This document shows positions 21,334-31,954 of a stretch of DNA of 64,000 nucleotides, piece by piece. The notes under the pieces are model-generated. The model worked only from the letters and a program-made list of their open reading frames with translations, searched no databases and was not told where the DNA came from. The stretch lies in assembly GCA_020796225.1 (NCBI GenBank), contig CM036762.1, forward strand, positions 16,139,786-16,203,785, given 5' to 3'. The position numbers and the translations under genes are program-made. The stretch is from Arion vulgaris (taxonomy: Eukaryota; Mollusca; Gastropoda; Stylommatophora; Arionidae). The stretch's first letter is position 1; every line of letters begins with the position of its first letter.

Positions 21334-21604
21334 AAAACACACCACACACAAAATGATGTAATAAAACAGTATTCGCTACAAACACATTTGTGCTCGAAAT
21401 CTCGTTGTATACAATAATCCTCTTCGACCAGGGTTTTTCCCAAAGCTGTTATTAAAATGTGTGACGTCTCATGAACCAATACAGCGAGGAATGCAACAAC
21501 ACACGTGTAAGCAGTTGCTTATATTTACATTTATATGTATCTTTTTTAACATATTTATTTGGTCCGCTCGCAATGAATTTAGAAGCATTCATGGCAGCTA
21601 ATAT

Positions 21605-21722
21605 GGCATCTTTGACTGATTTTTGCGTGAAACTTGTTTTCCTTATAATCAGTACTCATCCCCATTTAGGCGAGCAGTACTCCGACTTCATAAGTATTTG
21701 TAATTTAGATACCGAAGTCAAC
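21605..21722 (-). repeat. S10 fragment
   Basis: Minus order: GCGTGAAACTTGTTTTCC, AGGCGAGCAGTACTCCGACT, TTGTAATTTAGAT, as at 38650-38750. It lies 80 bp before the 24-bp minisatellite. Confidence 0.6.
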
Positions 21723-21801
21723 CGTGTTTTGCCGAATGATCTGAAGAGTGCTCGTCTATCTTGGGAGACCATAAGAAAACAGACAGAGACCGAGATAAAT
21801 G

Positions 21802-22675
21802 GCGAACAACTGTTGAGTAATATTGATGAACAACTGTTGAGTAATATTGATGAACAACTGTTGAGTAATATTGATGAACAACTGTTTGAGTAATATTGAT
21901 GAACAACTGTGAGTAATATTGATGAACTACTGTTGAGTAATATTGATGAACAACTGGTTGAGTAATATTGATGAACAACTGTTGAGTAATATTGATGAAC
22001 AACTGTTGAGTAATATTGATGAAGCAACTGTTAGTAATATTGATGAACTACTGTTGAGTAATATTGATGAACAACTGGTTGAGTAATATTAATGAACAAC
22101 TGGTTGAGTAATATTGATGAACAACTGTTGAGTAATATTGATGAACAACTGTTGAGTAATATTGATGAACAACTGTTGAGTAATATTGATGAACAACTGT
22201 TGAGTAATATTGATGAACAACTGTTGAGTAATATTGATGAATAACTTGAGTAATATTGATGAACAACTGTTGAGTAATATTGATGAACTGGTTGAGTAAT
22301 ATTGATGAACAACTGTTGAGTAATATTGATGAACAACTGGTTGAGTAATATTGATGAACAACTGTTGAGTAATATTGATGAACAACTGTTTGAGTAATAT
22401 TGATGAACAACTGTTGAGTAATATTGATGAACAACTGTTGAGTAATATTGATGAACAACTGTTGAGTAATATTGATGAACAACTGTTGAGTAATATTGAT
22501 GAACAACTGTTTGAGTAATATTGATGAATAACTTGAGTAATATTGATGAACAACTGTTGAGTAATATTGATGAACAACTGTTGAGTAATATTGATGAACA
22601 ACTGGTTGAGTAATATTGATGAACAACTGTTGAGTAATATTGATGAACAACTGTTGAGTAATATTGATGAACAAT
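21802..22675. repeat. 24-bp minisatellite
   Basis: Unit AACAACTGTTGAGTAATATT plus GATG, about 36 copies. On plus the unit reads EQLLSNID, but single-base insertions and short units break it after three repeats, so it is not a protein repeat. Confidence 0.95.
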
Positions 22676-22702
22676 ATGCTCCATGAGGAGCGGAGAGGAA
22701 TA
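22672..22702 (+). mobile_element. RTE-type LINE extreme 3' end
   Basis: ATGCTCCATGAGGAGCGGAG is the plus-strand counterpart of 51270-51300 (minus). It borders the minisatellite. Confidence 0.5.
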
Positions 22703-22710
22703 AGTAGTAG

Positions 22711-22870
22711 CAGTGGCGGCTCGTCGTTAAGGGCAACTGGGGCCGGGTCCCACCAAAAATAATGTGTAACGTGTATTTATTATTTTATAAATTAAACATA
22801 ACAACCCTAAACCATGATTTTCCTGAAACTTTGTGTCTGGGCCACCAACAAAATGATCACGACCGCCCTG
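22711..22870 (+). mobile_element. hM MITE copy 4
   Basis: Left end CAGTGGCGGCTCGTC, worn right end GACCGCCCTG. 8-bp duplication AGTAGTAG at 22703-22710 and 22871-22878. Confidence 0.9.
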
Positions 22871-23048
22871 AGTAGTAGTAATTGTGGTTTGTGTTGAAAA
22901 CAGTCAGTCCGCTGTGTCCCCAATAGGTCCCTACGGTATGTAGGATAGGCACATCCCCATTTCAACCAAAGTGTAGACATATTATCCAACATGTCACAAA
23001 AATTCTCTGTGGACACATGGTACGAGTACAGTAGATCCTGATTCTTTA

Positions 23049-23295
23049 CATCATCATCAAATAGCTTGTCCCTTCCAGAACCTGTCTCCCATGACAGCAG
23101 TCCAGAAAAACTCTATTCTTTGCAAGTTGACCGGCGTCAGCAGCAGTCGTTCTCAGATCGTCAATGATATCTTGCACCCATCGTCTTCTATGTCTTCCTC
23201 TCATTCTTCTTCCAGGCACCATTCCGTTCAAAATTATCTTCTCTAGGCACTCATGTCGTTTGATGTGTTCTAAATATTTAATTTTACTTGATTCT
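23049..23295 (-). mobile_element. RTE-type LINE 3' fragment
   Basis: On minus it reads NGMVPGRRMRGRHRRRWVQD, then DLRTTAADAGQLAKNR and an ATG-repeat tail. Same subfamily as 13621-13720. Confidence 0.75.
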
Positions 23296-23308
23296 TAACT
23301 TGGAGATT

Positions 23309-23466
23309 TCTTATTCTTTACGTTCGTTCTTTACGACCAATTTTAATCACTCTTTGTGATATGTTTGATCTTTGCCAAGAACGTGTATACGTTGCACATT
23401 GGTTTGGTAGGCCCTAAACGCATAGACTTCTACATGTTTAGGACACATGCATCCGATTTCAACCAA
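23309..23466 (-). mobile_element. SINE S1, 5'-truncated
   Basis: The 3' part of S1. TTGGAGATT repeats at 23300-23308 and 23467-23475. Confidence 0.85.
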
Positions 23467-23475
23467 TTGGAGATT

Positions 23476-23576
23476 GAAATTACAAGTACCGCTGAAGTCG
23501 GATTAACGTTCGTCAGAATGGCAAGGAACACTGGTGATAGGTAAAGCAAGCTTTCACACAAAAAGCAGAAAGAAGC
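23476..23576 (+). repeat. S10 fragment
   Basis: AATTACAAGTACCGCTGAAG, TCAGAATGGCAAGGAACACT and GTAAAGCAAGCTTTCAC follow the S10 order. Confidence 0.6.
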
Positions 23577-23584
23577 GTGATATT

Positions 23585-23720
23585 AGACGTATTGGTCGAA
23601 ACGTTGCTGTATTTTGTCATTGTTTTTGTAATTTGTAAAACTACAGTACTTTGTGATTACGTGTTTTGCCAATCAAATAGTTTTACTGCAGTCTCATCTA
23701 TTTTGTGGATATTAGACGCT
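23585..23720 (+). repeat. P repeat, single arm
   Basis: TTGGTCGAAACGTTG then AAACTACAGTACTTTGTG and AGTTTTACTGCAGTCTCATC. Same arm as in the palindromes at 33728-34088 and 57195-57350. Confidence 0.7.
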
Positions 23721-23880
23721 ACGACTTCGTCGGAACTCATAGTGGGAGAGCGAAAAAAACACACACATGCAGGTACCAAAGTACACGGGGATAGACCAAA
23801 GTGTTCAGAGCTCAGGCGGTGCTGAAGAATATGAGAAATGACCGACCTTGTGTGGCATCCACTCTGCTGACACAACACCA

Positions 23881-24116
23881 GAGGCCTCTATGGCGTAGAG
23901 GCTAGGTGCTCGTCTCTCGTGTCAAGGGTACCAGGTTCGCTCCCTCGTAGATCCATCTGGATATTTTTCTAGATATCTCTGATCTCAGTGTAAGTGAGAA
24001 CGAGTTCCTAGTCCTATCGGAGACGGACGATAAAACGTAGGTCCGTGTTAAATTTTAGCACATAAAATAACATTTTGGCAGTTTAAAATCAAGAAGAGCA
24101 GGCTGGACAGCCGGCC
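23881..24116 (+). mobile_element. tRNA-derived SINE S6, 5' half
   Basis: Head with GGCGTAGAGGCTAGGTG and B-box-like CCAGGTTCGCTCC, body GGAGACGGACGATAAAACG, up to AGAGCAGGCTGGACAGCCGG. The 3' half is missing; a P fragment follows. Confidence 0.75.
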
Positions 24117-24124
24117 CCGGAACC

Positions 24125-24185
24125 ACACGGGTGCTTTGTTTTTTTATATGTTTTACCATTGCTACATATTTTACTGCAGTCTTCC
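24125..24185 (+). repeat. P repeat fragment
   Basis: TTTTACCATTGCTACATATT and TTTTACTGCAGTCTTCC, the end of the P arm. Confidence 0.6.
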
Positions 24186-24189
24186 TTAC

Positions 24190-24308
24190 AGTGAGTGATG
24201 GCACGGACGAGCATCTACATCTGTGATGATAGCTAACACCAGAGACAGAGACTTGTAGAGATCTATAATCGCCTACGCCAGCCGGCACGAAACCTGATGA
24301 TGATGAGC
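24190..24308 (+). mobile_element. RTE-type LINE 3' end with GAT-repeat tail
   Basis: It is the plus-strand match of 29151-29270 (minus): GATCTATAATCGCCTACGCC, GCCGGCACG, then GATGATGATG. Confidence 0.7.
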
Positions 24309-24701
24309 ATAATGTCTGGAGAAAAATTGTGTTAAATGTTAAATAATGGCTAATATTTCTCTATATTCATACCGCAATCAAAAAGTGCCTACGTGAGGTA
24401 TAAAAAAAAACATCTAGAAAACACAAAGGACAAAAAAATAATCTTTCGACCAAGCATGAAAAAAACAACCGAGTTCAATGTTCTCTACTCGTCTGCGTGC
24501 AAGTCCAACAGAAATGTCATATAACAAGGTCACGCAAACAAATTTGGGACTCCTCAAATTCACTCACTCGCTGATCTTCAATCAAACAGCGGAATCTCCG
24601 TCTTTTCTGTTCCCCCTCCTCGTATCTTATTTTTTTGTTTCTATTACTGTTCTTATTTCTGTTCGATAGACTCGGCGCGCGGTCGTTTTTTGTTTGTTTA
24701 T
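24309..24701. other. Nothing recognised
   Basis: Low-complexity A runs and a short TC-rich stretch; no repeat match. Confidence 0.4.
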
Positions 24702-24713
24702 AGAACACAAATC

Positions 24714-24959
24714 TGCCCGAGTGGTTACCAGGCCCAAATTTGGGGTGTAAAGAATAGAACCACTGTTACCTGCCACGCATGTCGTAAGAGGCAATAAGGA
24801 AGTTTGGTTGAAATCGTATGCACGTGTCCTAAACGTCTAGAAGTCTATGCGTTTGAGGTTTACAAACCAATGTGCAACGTATACACGTTCATGGCAAAGA
24901 TTAAACATATAACATAGAGTGATTAAAATTGGTCGTAGAGAACGAACCCAGAGAAGAAG
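24714..24959 (+). mobile_element. SINE S1, full-length reference copy
   Basis: 246 bp from GCCCGAGTGGTTACC (close to the A box of Leu/Ser tRNAs) through the core CATGTCGTAAGAGGCAAT to GAACGAACCCAGAGAAGAAG. 12-bp exact duplication AGAACACAAATC at 24702-24713 and 24960-24971 fixes both ends. Confidence 0.95.
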
Positions 24960-24984
24960 AGAACACAAATCGCTCGCAAGTGTC

Positions 24985-26145
24985 GACACCAGTCAATAAC
25001 ACATCTAGCCAGACATTCAATGTTACATCATCTCATACACACACCAGTCAATAACACATCTAGCCAGACATTCAATGATACAGCATCTCATACACACACA
25101 CCAGTCAATAACACATCTAGTCAGACATTCAATGTTACATCATCTCATACACACACCAGTCAATAACACATCTAGCCAGACATTCAATGTTACATCAACT
25201 CATACACACACCAGTCAATAACACATCTAGCCAGACATTCAATGTTACATCATCTCATACACACACCAGTCAATAACACATCTAGCCAGACATTCAATGT
25301 TACATCATCTCATACACACACCAGTCAATAACACATCTAGTCAGACATTCAATGCTACATCAACTCATACACACACCAGTCAATAACACATCTAGCCAGA
25401 CATTCAATGTTACATCATCTCATACACACACCAGTCGATAACACATCTAGTCAGACATTCAATGTTACATCAACTCATACACACACCAGTCAATAACACA
25501 TCTAGCCAGACATTCAATGATACATCATCTCATACACAACCCAGTCGATAACACATCTAGTCAGACATTCAATGATACAGCATCTCATACACACACCAGT
25601 CAATAACACATCTAATTAGACATTCAAAGACACATCATCACATACACACACCAGTCAATAACACATCTAGCCAGACATTCAATGTTACATCAACTCATAC
25701 ACACACCAGTCAATAACACATCTAGCCAGACATTCAATGATACATCATCTCATATACACACCAGTCGATAACACATCTAGCCAGACATTCAATGATACAG
25801 CATCTCATACACACACACCAGTCAATAACACATCTAGTCAGACATTCAATGATAACATCATCACATACACACAGGTCAATAACACATCTAGTCAGACATT
25901 CAAAGACACATCATCACATACACACCAGTCAATAACACATCTAGTTAGACATTCAAAGACACATCATCACATACACACCAGTCAATAACACATCTAACCA
26001 GACATTCAATGACACATCATCACATATACACACCAGTCAATAACACATCTAACCAGACATTCAATGACACATCATCACATATACACACCAGTCAATAACA
26101 CATCTAACCAGACATTCAATGACACATCATCACATATACACACCA
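24985..26145. repeat. 55-bp minisatellite
   Basis: About 21 units of ACCAGTCAATAACACATCTA, GCCAGACATTCAATG, TTACATCATCTCATACACAC. Unit length varies by 2 bp through the CA run. The last three units are almost identical. It starts 14 bp after the S1 duplication. Confidence 0.95.
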
Positions 26146-26224
26146 GTATTGTGCGTTCTTTTTCCCATATCTGTTCTTTAATCTTCATAATAATAACAAT
26201 TACGAGCACAAACAGCGAGGTGTA

Positions 26225-26665
26225 TCAACTATAACAATGTGTAGCATAACATATGTAAAAGTATAACAATAATGCAATATAACAATAAAGAACAAGTGTA
26301 AAATGAGAGCAAATATAACAATAAGGAACAAGTGTAACAATGAGAGCAAATATAACAATAAGGAACAAGTGTAACAATGAGAGCAAATATACAATAAAGA
26401 ACAAGTGTAACAATGAGAGCAAATAAATAAGAACAAGGTAACAATGAGACAAATATAACAATAAGGAACAAGTGTAACAATGAGAGCAAATATAACAATA
26501 AGGAACAATGTAACAATAAAGAGACAATATAACAATGAAGAACAATATAACAATGAAGAGACAATATAACAATGAAGAGACAATATAACAATGAAGAGAC
26601 AATATAACAACGAAGAAACAATATAACAATGAGAACATAAAACAATAAACCGAATTAATGAAAAG
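26225..26665. repeat. 37-bp minisatellite decaying into 19-20-bp units
   Basis: Units of AACAATAAGGAACAAGTG and AACAATGAGAGCAAATAT, then shorter GAAGAGACAATATAACAAT units. Long minus-strand frames here are only an effect of the repeat. Confidence 0.9.
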
Positions 26666-26834
26666 AAACTATAACAATGAACATCATGAACTTCAAGTAC
26701 AACAATGAATGAAGTGAAGTGGTCACAGAATGAATGAAGTGAAGTGGTCACAGTGAGCTGGATTTTCCAACCAACTTAAAGTGTTCAACTTTGTGTACTG
26801 TAAATTATCTATTATGAAATGAACATCGTGACAT

Positions 26835-27070
26835 TTCCTTTACAGGACGTAGCCATCAACCACATTAACCGAGTCGTTGATTTTCTAGACACCACTTATA
26901 CATTCATTGATTTTACTTTCTGAAAGGTGAGGTATATTTTTACTGTTCGTAAAAATCCACGGGAACAAAGTTGTTTCCAAATTGCACGCCGTGGGTTTTG
27001 AACCAGGTGCTCTTGAACCAGGTGCTCTTGGTTGTGATAGAGCTCACTACCGAAAAGCTACAGGCGCCCA
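26835..27070 (-). mobile_element. tRNA-derived SINE S4
   Basis: Minus-strand S4: CTTTACAGGACGTAGCCATC at the 3' end; the head has GGTTCAAAACCC. A GAACCAGGTGCTCTT stretch at the B box is doubled. Confidence 0.8.
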
Positions 27071-27197
27071 CTCCCTATTATATGCAGGTTTAAACAAGGG
27101 TACCCGACTTTTTGAGTTTGGAATAAGTTGGAAATCGTCGCAAGAGTTACCATATACGTGCGCTGTCACTGATACTTTACGTCCATGTGTGTGTTGC

Positions 27198-27430
27198 CGC
27201 GAGCTTACAAGGGGAGCAAAAATAGTAACATTGCGACCAACAAAGCATGACATAAGAGGCGACTAGGGTAAGGAAGCTACCCTAGTAAATAAAAAGCGTC
27301 GCAGAAATCGGATGTGCTGGCCTATTTGTAAGTGCATAACTGGCACAACGTACGATAGCTCTTAAGCTCCGATCACATACAAATCACAAAGAGTGATTAA
27401 CAAGTGGTCGATATGGAGCGTTCGAAGAAG
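27198..27430 (+). mobile_element. SINE S3
   Basis: GGAGCAAAAATAGTAAC, core CATGACATAAGAGGCGACT, body CTACCCTAGTAAATAAAAAG and full tail to GTTCGAAGAAGA. Confidence 0.88.
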
Positions 27431-27599
27431 ACCGATACTTTCAGTTTGACGAGAGGGAGTGAACAGCTATAGTGGTTCTCCGAGCGTAGAGCTGACCATC
27501 AAGTAGGAATACTTAATCTCCTACTTCAATCGGCAAGGCACATGGTGATGATAGAGATTTTAAAAAATAAACGTGTACAATAATATTATGACTACAAAA

Positions 27600-27985
27600 T
27601 CTCATCGTATGCTTCTTCTTTTTTTTTGCGTTCGGTTTCGTATGCCCGTCTAAACTATGAGATGGGTTGCCTCTATGAAGTTGCATGTCAGTTGGGAGCT
27701 CCTGGAGAGTTCCCAACAGCTTGCTCTGCATGTAAGCTTCGATCATGAGGCCATATTTAGTTTCGTTTGCTGGTATCCACTGCATAATAATCTGGATGTG
27801 TTTTGAGAGTTTGCTTAGCTGTAGTGTCAGCTCTATCTCCATATTGTCTTGTAGTTCCCTTTGTGTGGCCTGCAGGACTGACATACAGCCACAATTTAAG
27901 ACAAGTTTGTTGTTTTGTATTTTTATTTGTTTCAGTATTTTCGTGGCATCGACAATTGCCTGCTTTTCGGCTTTATGCAAATGTG
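27600..27985 (-). mobile_element. RNase H fragment fused to retroposon tail S11
   Basis: On minus, 27985-27772 reads AEKQAIVDATKILKQIKIQN, SVLQATQRELQDN and HIQIIMQWIPA, an RNase H piece close to the LN-K type. It then passes into S11 (CATGCAACTTCATAGAGGCA, then GAACGCAAAAAAAAAGAAG), also seen at 55136-55300. Confidence 0.7.
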
Positions 27986-28256
27986 TATGAGAATAGAAGT
28001 AGGACTGAGGTTGGAGGGGCAGACTACAACCCTACAACAGGTGTCTAACGGACTTTGGTCTATATTTAGCTCGCGCTATGCACAATAAAGTGGAGTGGAT
28101 ATTTGTATACGAGTATGCATATGACTCGAATGAGAAGGAAGCAAATTGGAAAAACGCAAAACACGATGGCGCCAGCAGGATTACGAGACAGTAGCAACGG
28201 TTTTCCCCCAAGTGTTCTAAAGGTCATTATAGTTTGAAGTGCGCCAAATTAAAGCC

Positions 28257-28600
28257 TTGAGAAATATCCTAGATAGCAATCATGATTTATATCAGATTGT
28301 GTACCGTCTTCGTATCGTAGATTGGTTGAGAAATATCCTAGATAGCAATCATGATTTATATCAGATTGTGTACCGTCTTCGTATCGTAGATTGGTTGATT
28401 AATATCCTCGATAGCAATCATGATTTATATCAGATTGTGTACCGTCTTCGTATCGTAGATTGGTTGATTAATATCCTAGATAGCAATCATGATTTATATC
28501 AGATTGTGTACCGTCTTCGTATCGTAGATTGGTTGATTAATATCCTAGATAGCAATCATGATTTATATCAAATTGTGTATCGTCTTCGTATCGTAGATTG
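28257..28600 (+). repeat. 69-bp tandem repeat, five units
   Basis: Each unit is 23 codons (NILDSNHDLYQIVYRLRIVD and three more residues), so one plus frame stays open through all five. Units differ by only a few bases. No known domain; a repeat-made frame is the simpler reading. Confidence 0.93.
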
Positions 28601-28765
28601 CAGTGGCGGCTCGTGGTCATTTTATTTGGTGGGGCCAGACACACATTTTGGAAAAAATCATGGTTTTTTAAGTATTTGCTATTATTTGTCTATTCCGGGA
28701 AGTTATTCCCCTTTCGGTTTTTGGTGGGACCGGGCCCCACTGGCCCTTAATGACGAGCCGCCCTG
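28601..28765 (-). mobile_element. hM MITE copy 5, variant interior
   Basis: 8-bp duplication GTAGATTG at 28593-28600 and 28766-28773, inside the last 69-bp unit. The interior (TATTCCGGGAAGTTATTCCC) differs from most copies and matches copy 7. Confidence 0.93.
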
Positions 28766-28799
28766 GTAGATTGTTTGATTAATATGACAATCATTGTAC

Positions 28800-28935
28800 T
28801 TCGGTTTGTTTGTGTTCGTTCCTCTCGACCACTTTAATCATTTTTATTGTGATATTTAAACAGACTTTGCTATTAAGATCGGTTAGAACGCTACGCCCTC
28901 GTTAGATCCCTACTAGTGTAGGACAGGCGCATCCG
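28800..28935 (-). mobile_element. S2-like SINE tail
   Basis: Minus order: GGATGCGCCTGTCC, AACGCTACGC, AAAGTCTGTTTAAATATCAC, AATGATTAAAGTGG, GAACGAACAC. This is the S2 3' tail seen at 61340-61395. Confidence 0.55.
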
Positions 28936-29004
28936 AAAAAGTTTTCGGCTTAATGAAATGTTCGAGTCTGTCTTGCTGAGAGTCAAACACTTTCCTTCCC
29001 TTGA

Positions 29005-29150
29005 AAGTTTCTCTGATTGCACTTCGGTGAATACTATATGTGCTCCGATCTCATTTTTACAGAGGAAGATCTCAGTGGCAGTGCACGAACTCTGCAGCAC
29101 CGGCGAGAGTTACCGCTATAATTGTGAGGATCGTAAATATATGGACTTTT
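29005..29150 (-). mobile_element. SINE S6 3' part
   Basis: On minus: GATCTTCCTCTGTAAAAATG, GATCGGAGCACATA and TTCACCGAAGTGCAATCA, as at 37190-37255. Confidence 0.6.
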
Positions 29151-29597
29151 AAATGTTCATCATCATCATCAGGTGCCGTGCCGGCTGGCGTAGGCGATCA
29201 TGGATCTCCACAAATCTCTGTCGTTGGTGTTTGCTATCAACTCAGATGTTGACGCTCTACCGTGCCATGAAGTCAGGCCATCCAAAATTTTCTCTCTCTG
29301 TCTTCCTCTGTCTTGTCTACCCTCGATTTTACCGGTTCTCACAATGTGTTCTAAACCTCCCTCCTCATCACATGCCCGAAAAATGATGATTGCCTCTTTC
29401 TTATATTGATGATAAGCTTTCTCTGTGTCTTGATTTCATTCAACAACTCAACGTTAGTCATTTTAGCACTCTATTGGATTCTCATCATTCTTCTGTAAAA
29501 TCAAATTTCTGTGGCCCTCAGAGATTTTTCTATCTGTGTATTCATTGTCCATGACTCGCATCCGTATGTCAGTATTGGTTCTATGTAGCACTGAATA
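29151..29597 (-). mobile_element. RTE-type LINE C-terminal fragment with GAT tail
   Basis: On minus it reads LTYGCESWTMNTQIEKS, FFGHVMRREGGLEHIV, GRQDRGRQREKILDGL and DRDLWRSMIAYAS, ending in GATGATGATGA. Broken by stops. Confidence 0.8.
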
Positions 29598-29604
29598 ACT
29601 CGCA

Positions 29605-29825
29605 TTTTGATTTTAAATGGTTAGTTAGTTAGTTAGTTTGTTCCTTTCGTGCCAAAGGCGGCACATAGTGCAGAGATTTTAGATCTCCATGTGATGCGGT
29701 TCGTTGCTAGCAGTTGGAGATCTTGTATGGTTTTTGCATCCCAATAGTTTACTTTCTTGTTGGATTGTTCCTCGAAGAGTGGTCTTTGGTCTTCCACGTT
29801 TTCTTTTCAATGGTACTTTGTATTA
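29605..29825 (-). mobile_element. RTE-type LINE tail, second subfamily
   Basis: It mirrors 32383-32645 (plus): GTGCCAAAGGCGGCACATAG, CTAGCAGTTGGAGATCTTG, AGAGTGGTCTTTGGTCTTCC. It starts with a TTAG microsatellite (29618-29640). Confidence 0.7.
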
Positions 29826-29999
29826 ATTTTTTGTTGTTGGAAATGAGTGTTTGTGGTTCCAGTACAGTATTTGATAATTTGTTTTTTTCAGCTTTCCTAA
29901 TACATTACTTGTTCAGTGTCTATTTATTGATCATATTCATTGACTCCGGTGTGCCCCTTTTGGTTCTTCAAATTCATTAATTTCCTCTCTCTTGGCTTT

Positions 30000-30245
30000 T
30001 TTTTTAGTTAACTGCATATCCTTTACAGGACTTTGCGAATCAACCCCAGATTTTTAACGCTGTTGTGATTTTTCTAGGCATTATTACGTTCTGTAGTTTG
30101 CCATTGCTTTCTGAACGGGTGGTGCCATCGTCCTTTGTAAAATTCACGAGAAACAATTTGCAACCAAATTGTTCGCAGGGTGATTCGAACTCAGAACGTC
30201 AGGGTTTAAGACCGAGTCACTATCCCCTAAGCCACAGATGCCACC
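30000..30245 (-). mobile_element. tRNA-derived SINE S4b
   Basis: On minus: head GTCTGTGGCTTAGGGGATAG, box TTCGAATCACCC, tail TTAACTAAAAAAA. 11-bp exact duplication CTCTTGGCTTT at 29989-29999 and 30246-30256. Confidence 0.88.
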
Positions 30246-30256
30246 CTCTTGGCTTT

Positions 30257-30458
30257 ATATGCACTTTATAGGAGTAGCACTGCTCTTTGGGACGTTCTTT
30301 TTCATTGCTTCAAAGAGCAATGTTACTACGATACAGTGGGTACAAAGCAAAAGACCGCCCACGAAAAGAAGCACAACGTACAATCGCTCAGGCTCAGATC
30401 ACATACAAATCACAACGAGTGGTTTAACAAGTGGTCGATAGGGAGAATTCGAAGAAGA
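30257..30458 (+). mobile_element. RTE-type scrap joined to SINE S3 tail
   Basis: 30300-30371 shares CGATACAGTGGGTACAAAGC with 50690-50710. From 30372 it is the S3 tail (GCACAACGTACAATCGCTC to GAAGAAGAAA). Confidence 0.6.
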
Positions 30459-30475
30459 AATAGAAAAATATTAAA

Positions 30476-31182
30476 GGTATCAGTATCAGCAGAGAATGGG
30501 TGCCATTAGTAAATAAATCATAAAAATTCAATTTTAAAGATATAGATCCCACATTTTCACACGTACTAAACAAATGATAAAGCAATCTAAAACAGTGATT
30601 GACAATGTAGTTCAGTATAGACAAGTAGGTAAGTGAGATTTTTGACAAGAAAAATTATTTTAGTCATGTGCAAAATATAGGTGTCACTTATTACAAAATT
30701 TTAATGAAATAGTACAGTCAAATTCATTCAAAATTAAACATCATATACACAGATTGTGTGATTTTGGCAAGTACTAGGATAAATAGTATACACTGAATAG
30801 ATTGTATTTTGTTGCCACCTGAAAATTGTCTTTTTTGGGTTAAAAATTGTCATCTTTGAAAAATCATTAAAAAATTATACTCAAGATATTGGAATTATCC
30901 TAGTATACGCTATAGGCAGTCCTAATGTTAACATGCATGCAAAATTACAGTCGTAAAATTGTGTAATAAGTTACACCTATATTGTGCACATGACTAAAAT
31001 ATTTTTTTCTTGTCAAAAATCTCACTTACCTACTTGTCTATACTGAACTACATTGTCAATCACTGTTTTAGATTGCTTGATCATTTATTTAGTACGTGTG
31101 AAAATGTGGGATCTATATCTTTAAAATTGAATTTTTATGATTTATTTACTAATGGCACCCATTCTCTGCTGATACTGATACC
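30476..31182. mobile_element. Foldback element with about 230-bp inverted arms
   Basis: The left arm begins GGTATCAGTATCAGCAGAGA and the right arm ends with its reverse complement at 31182. Arms (30476-30705, 30965-31182) are about 95% alike by eye. The centre keeps a weaker palindrome (ACTAGGATAA / TTATCCTAGT). No open frame and no clear target duplication. Confidence 0.9.
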
Positions 31183-31199
31183 ATATATACTGACATACA

Positions 31200-31433
31200 T
31201 ATTTTTCTGTAAGGAGGTTGCGTGAGGCAGACATATTCACATTGCAACGTTAGAATACTATATTATAATAACAATGAGAAACTCAGGGACCATGTGTGAA
31301 CTGTTAGGGCGTGGTTAATGCTACACATGTCTATAATTTAGTGAGAAAATGCGAAACATACTTTTCAATGTGGTCTTTATATTGCTCATATTCCTATACA
31401 CATTTTGTATATGCATGTCCTCAAGTAGACTGT
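31200..31433. other. Nothing recognised
   Basis: AT-rich sequence without a match. Confidence 0.4.
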
Positions 31434-31658
31434 ATTCCTTCTTCTTCTTCGAGCGCACACTATCGACCACTTGTTAAATCACTCTTTATGATGTGTATGT
31501 GATCTGACCCTAAGGGCGATAGTACCTCGTGTCAGTTATGCGTCTACAAGTAGGCTAGCATATTCAAATTCTGCGATGCTTTTTATTTACTAGAGTAGTT
31601 CCCCTATGCCACTACCTCAGTCGCCTCTTACGACATGCCTTGTAGGTCGCAGTGTTAC
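31434..31658 (-). mobile_element. SINE S3 (minus member of head-to-head pair)
   Basis: Tail CTTCTTCTTCGAGCGC at the left, head at GCAGTGTTACT. It lies 2 bp from another S3 in the opposite direction. Confidence 0.85.
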
Positions 31659-31660
31659 TC

Positions 31661-31902
31661 ACCCGTGTAGTGCCGGGGCCCACAAGGGAAGCAAAGAATA
31701 GTACCACTTCGACCTACAAGTGGTACTATTCTAGTACTAGGTAGTGGCCTAGGGAAGCTACCCTAGTAAATAAAAAGCGTCGCAGAAATTAGATGTGCTG
31801 ACCTACTTGTATGCGCATAACTGGCACAACGTACAATCACTCTTAGGTTCAGATCACATACAAATCACAAAGAGTGGTCGATATGGAGCGTTCGAAGAAG
31901 AA
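31661..31902 (+). mobile_element. SINE S3 (plus member of head-to-head pair)
   Basis: CCGTGTAGTGCCGGGGCCC head and full tail to GAAGAAGAAGC. The core is replaced by a small palindrome, AGTGGTACTATTCTAGTACT. Confidence 0.88.
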
Positions 31903-31954
31903 GCAGTGATAGCACAAATATCAACAATAATATAATATTACAAGACGACTACTA

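Noticed and set aside
22031..22736. Minus-strand frames over 200 codons rich in HQYYST
   Set aside because: They arise from the 24-bp repeat. Several frames are open at once and single-base indels move between them.
24985..26145. Possible CRISPR array from regular repeats
   Set aside because: There are no unique spacers; the whole 55-bp unit is repeated, and the DNA is eukaryotic.
26200..26751. Minus-strand frames rich in Cys, Tyr and Leu, membrane-protein-like
   Set aside because: They lie on the 37-bp minisatellite and are open in three frames.
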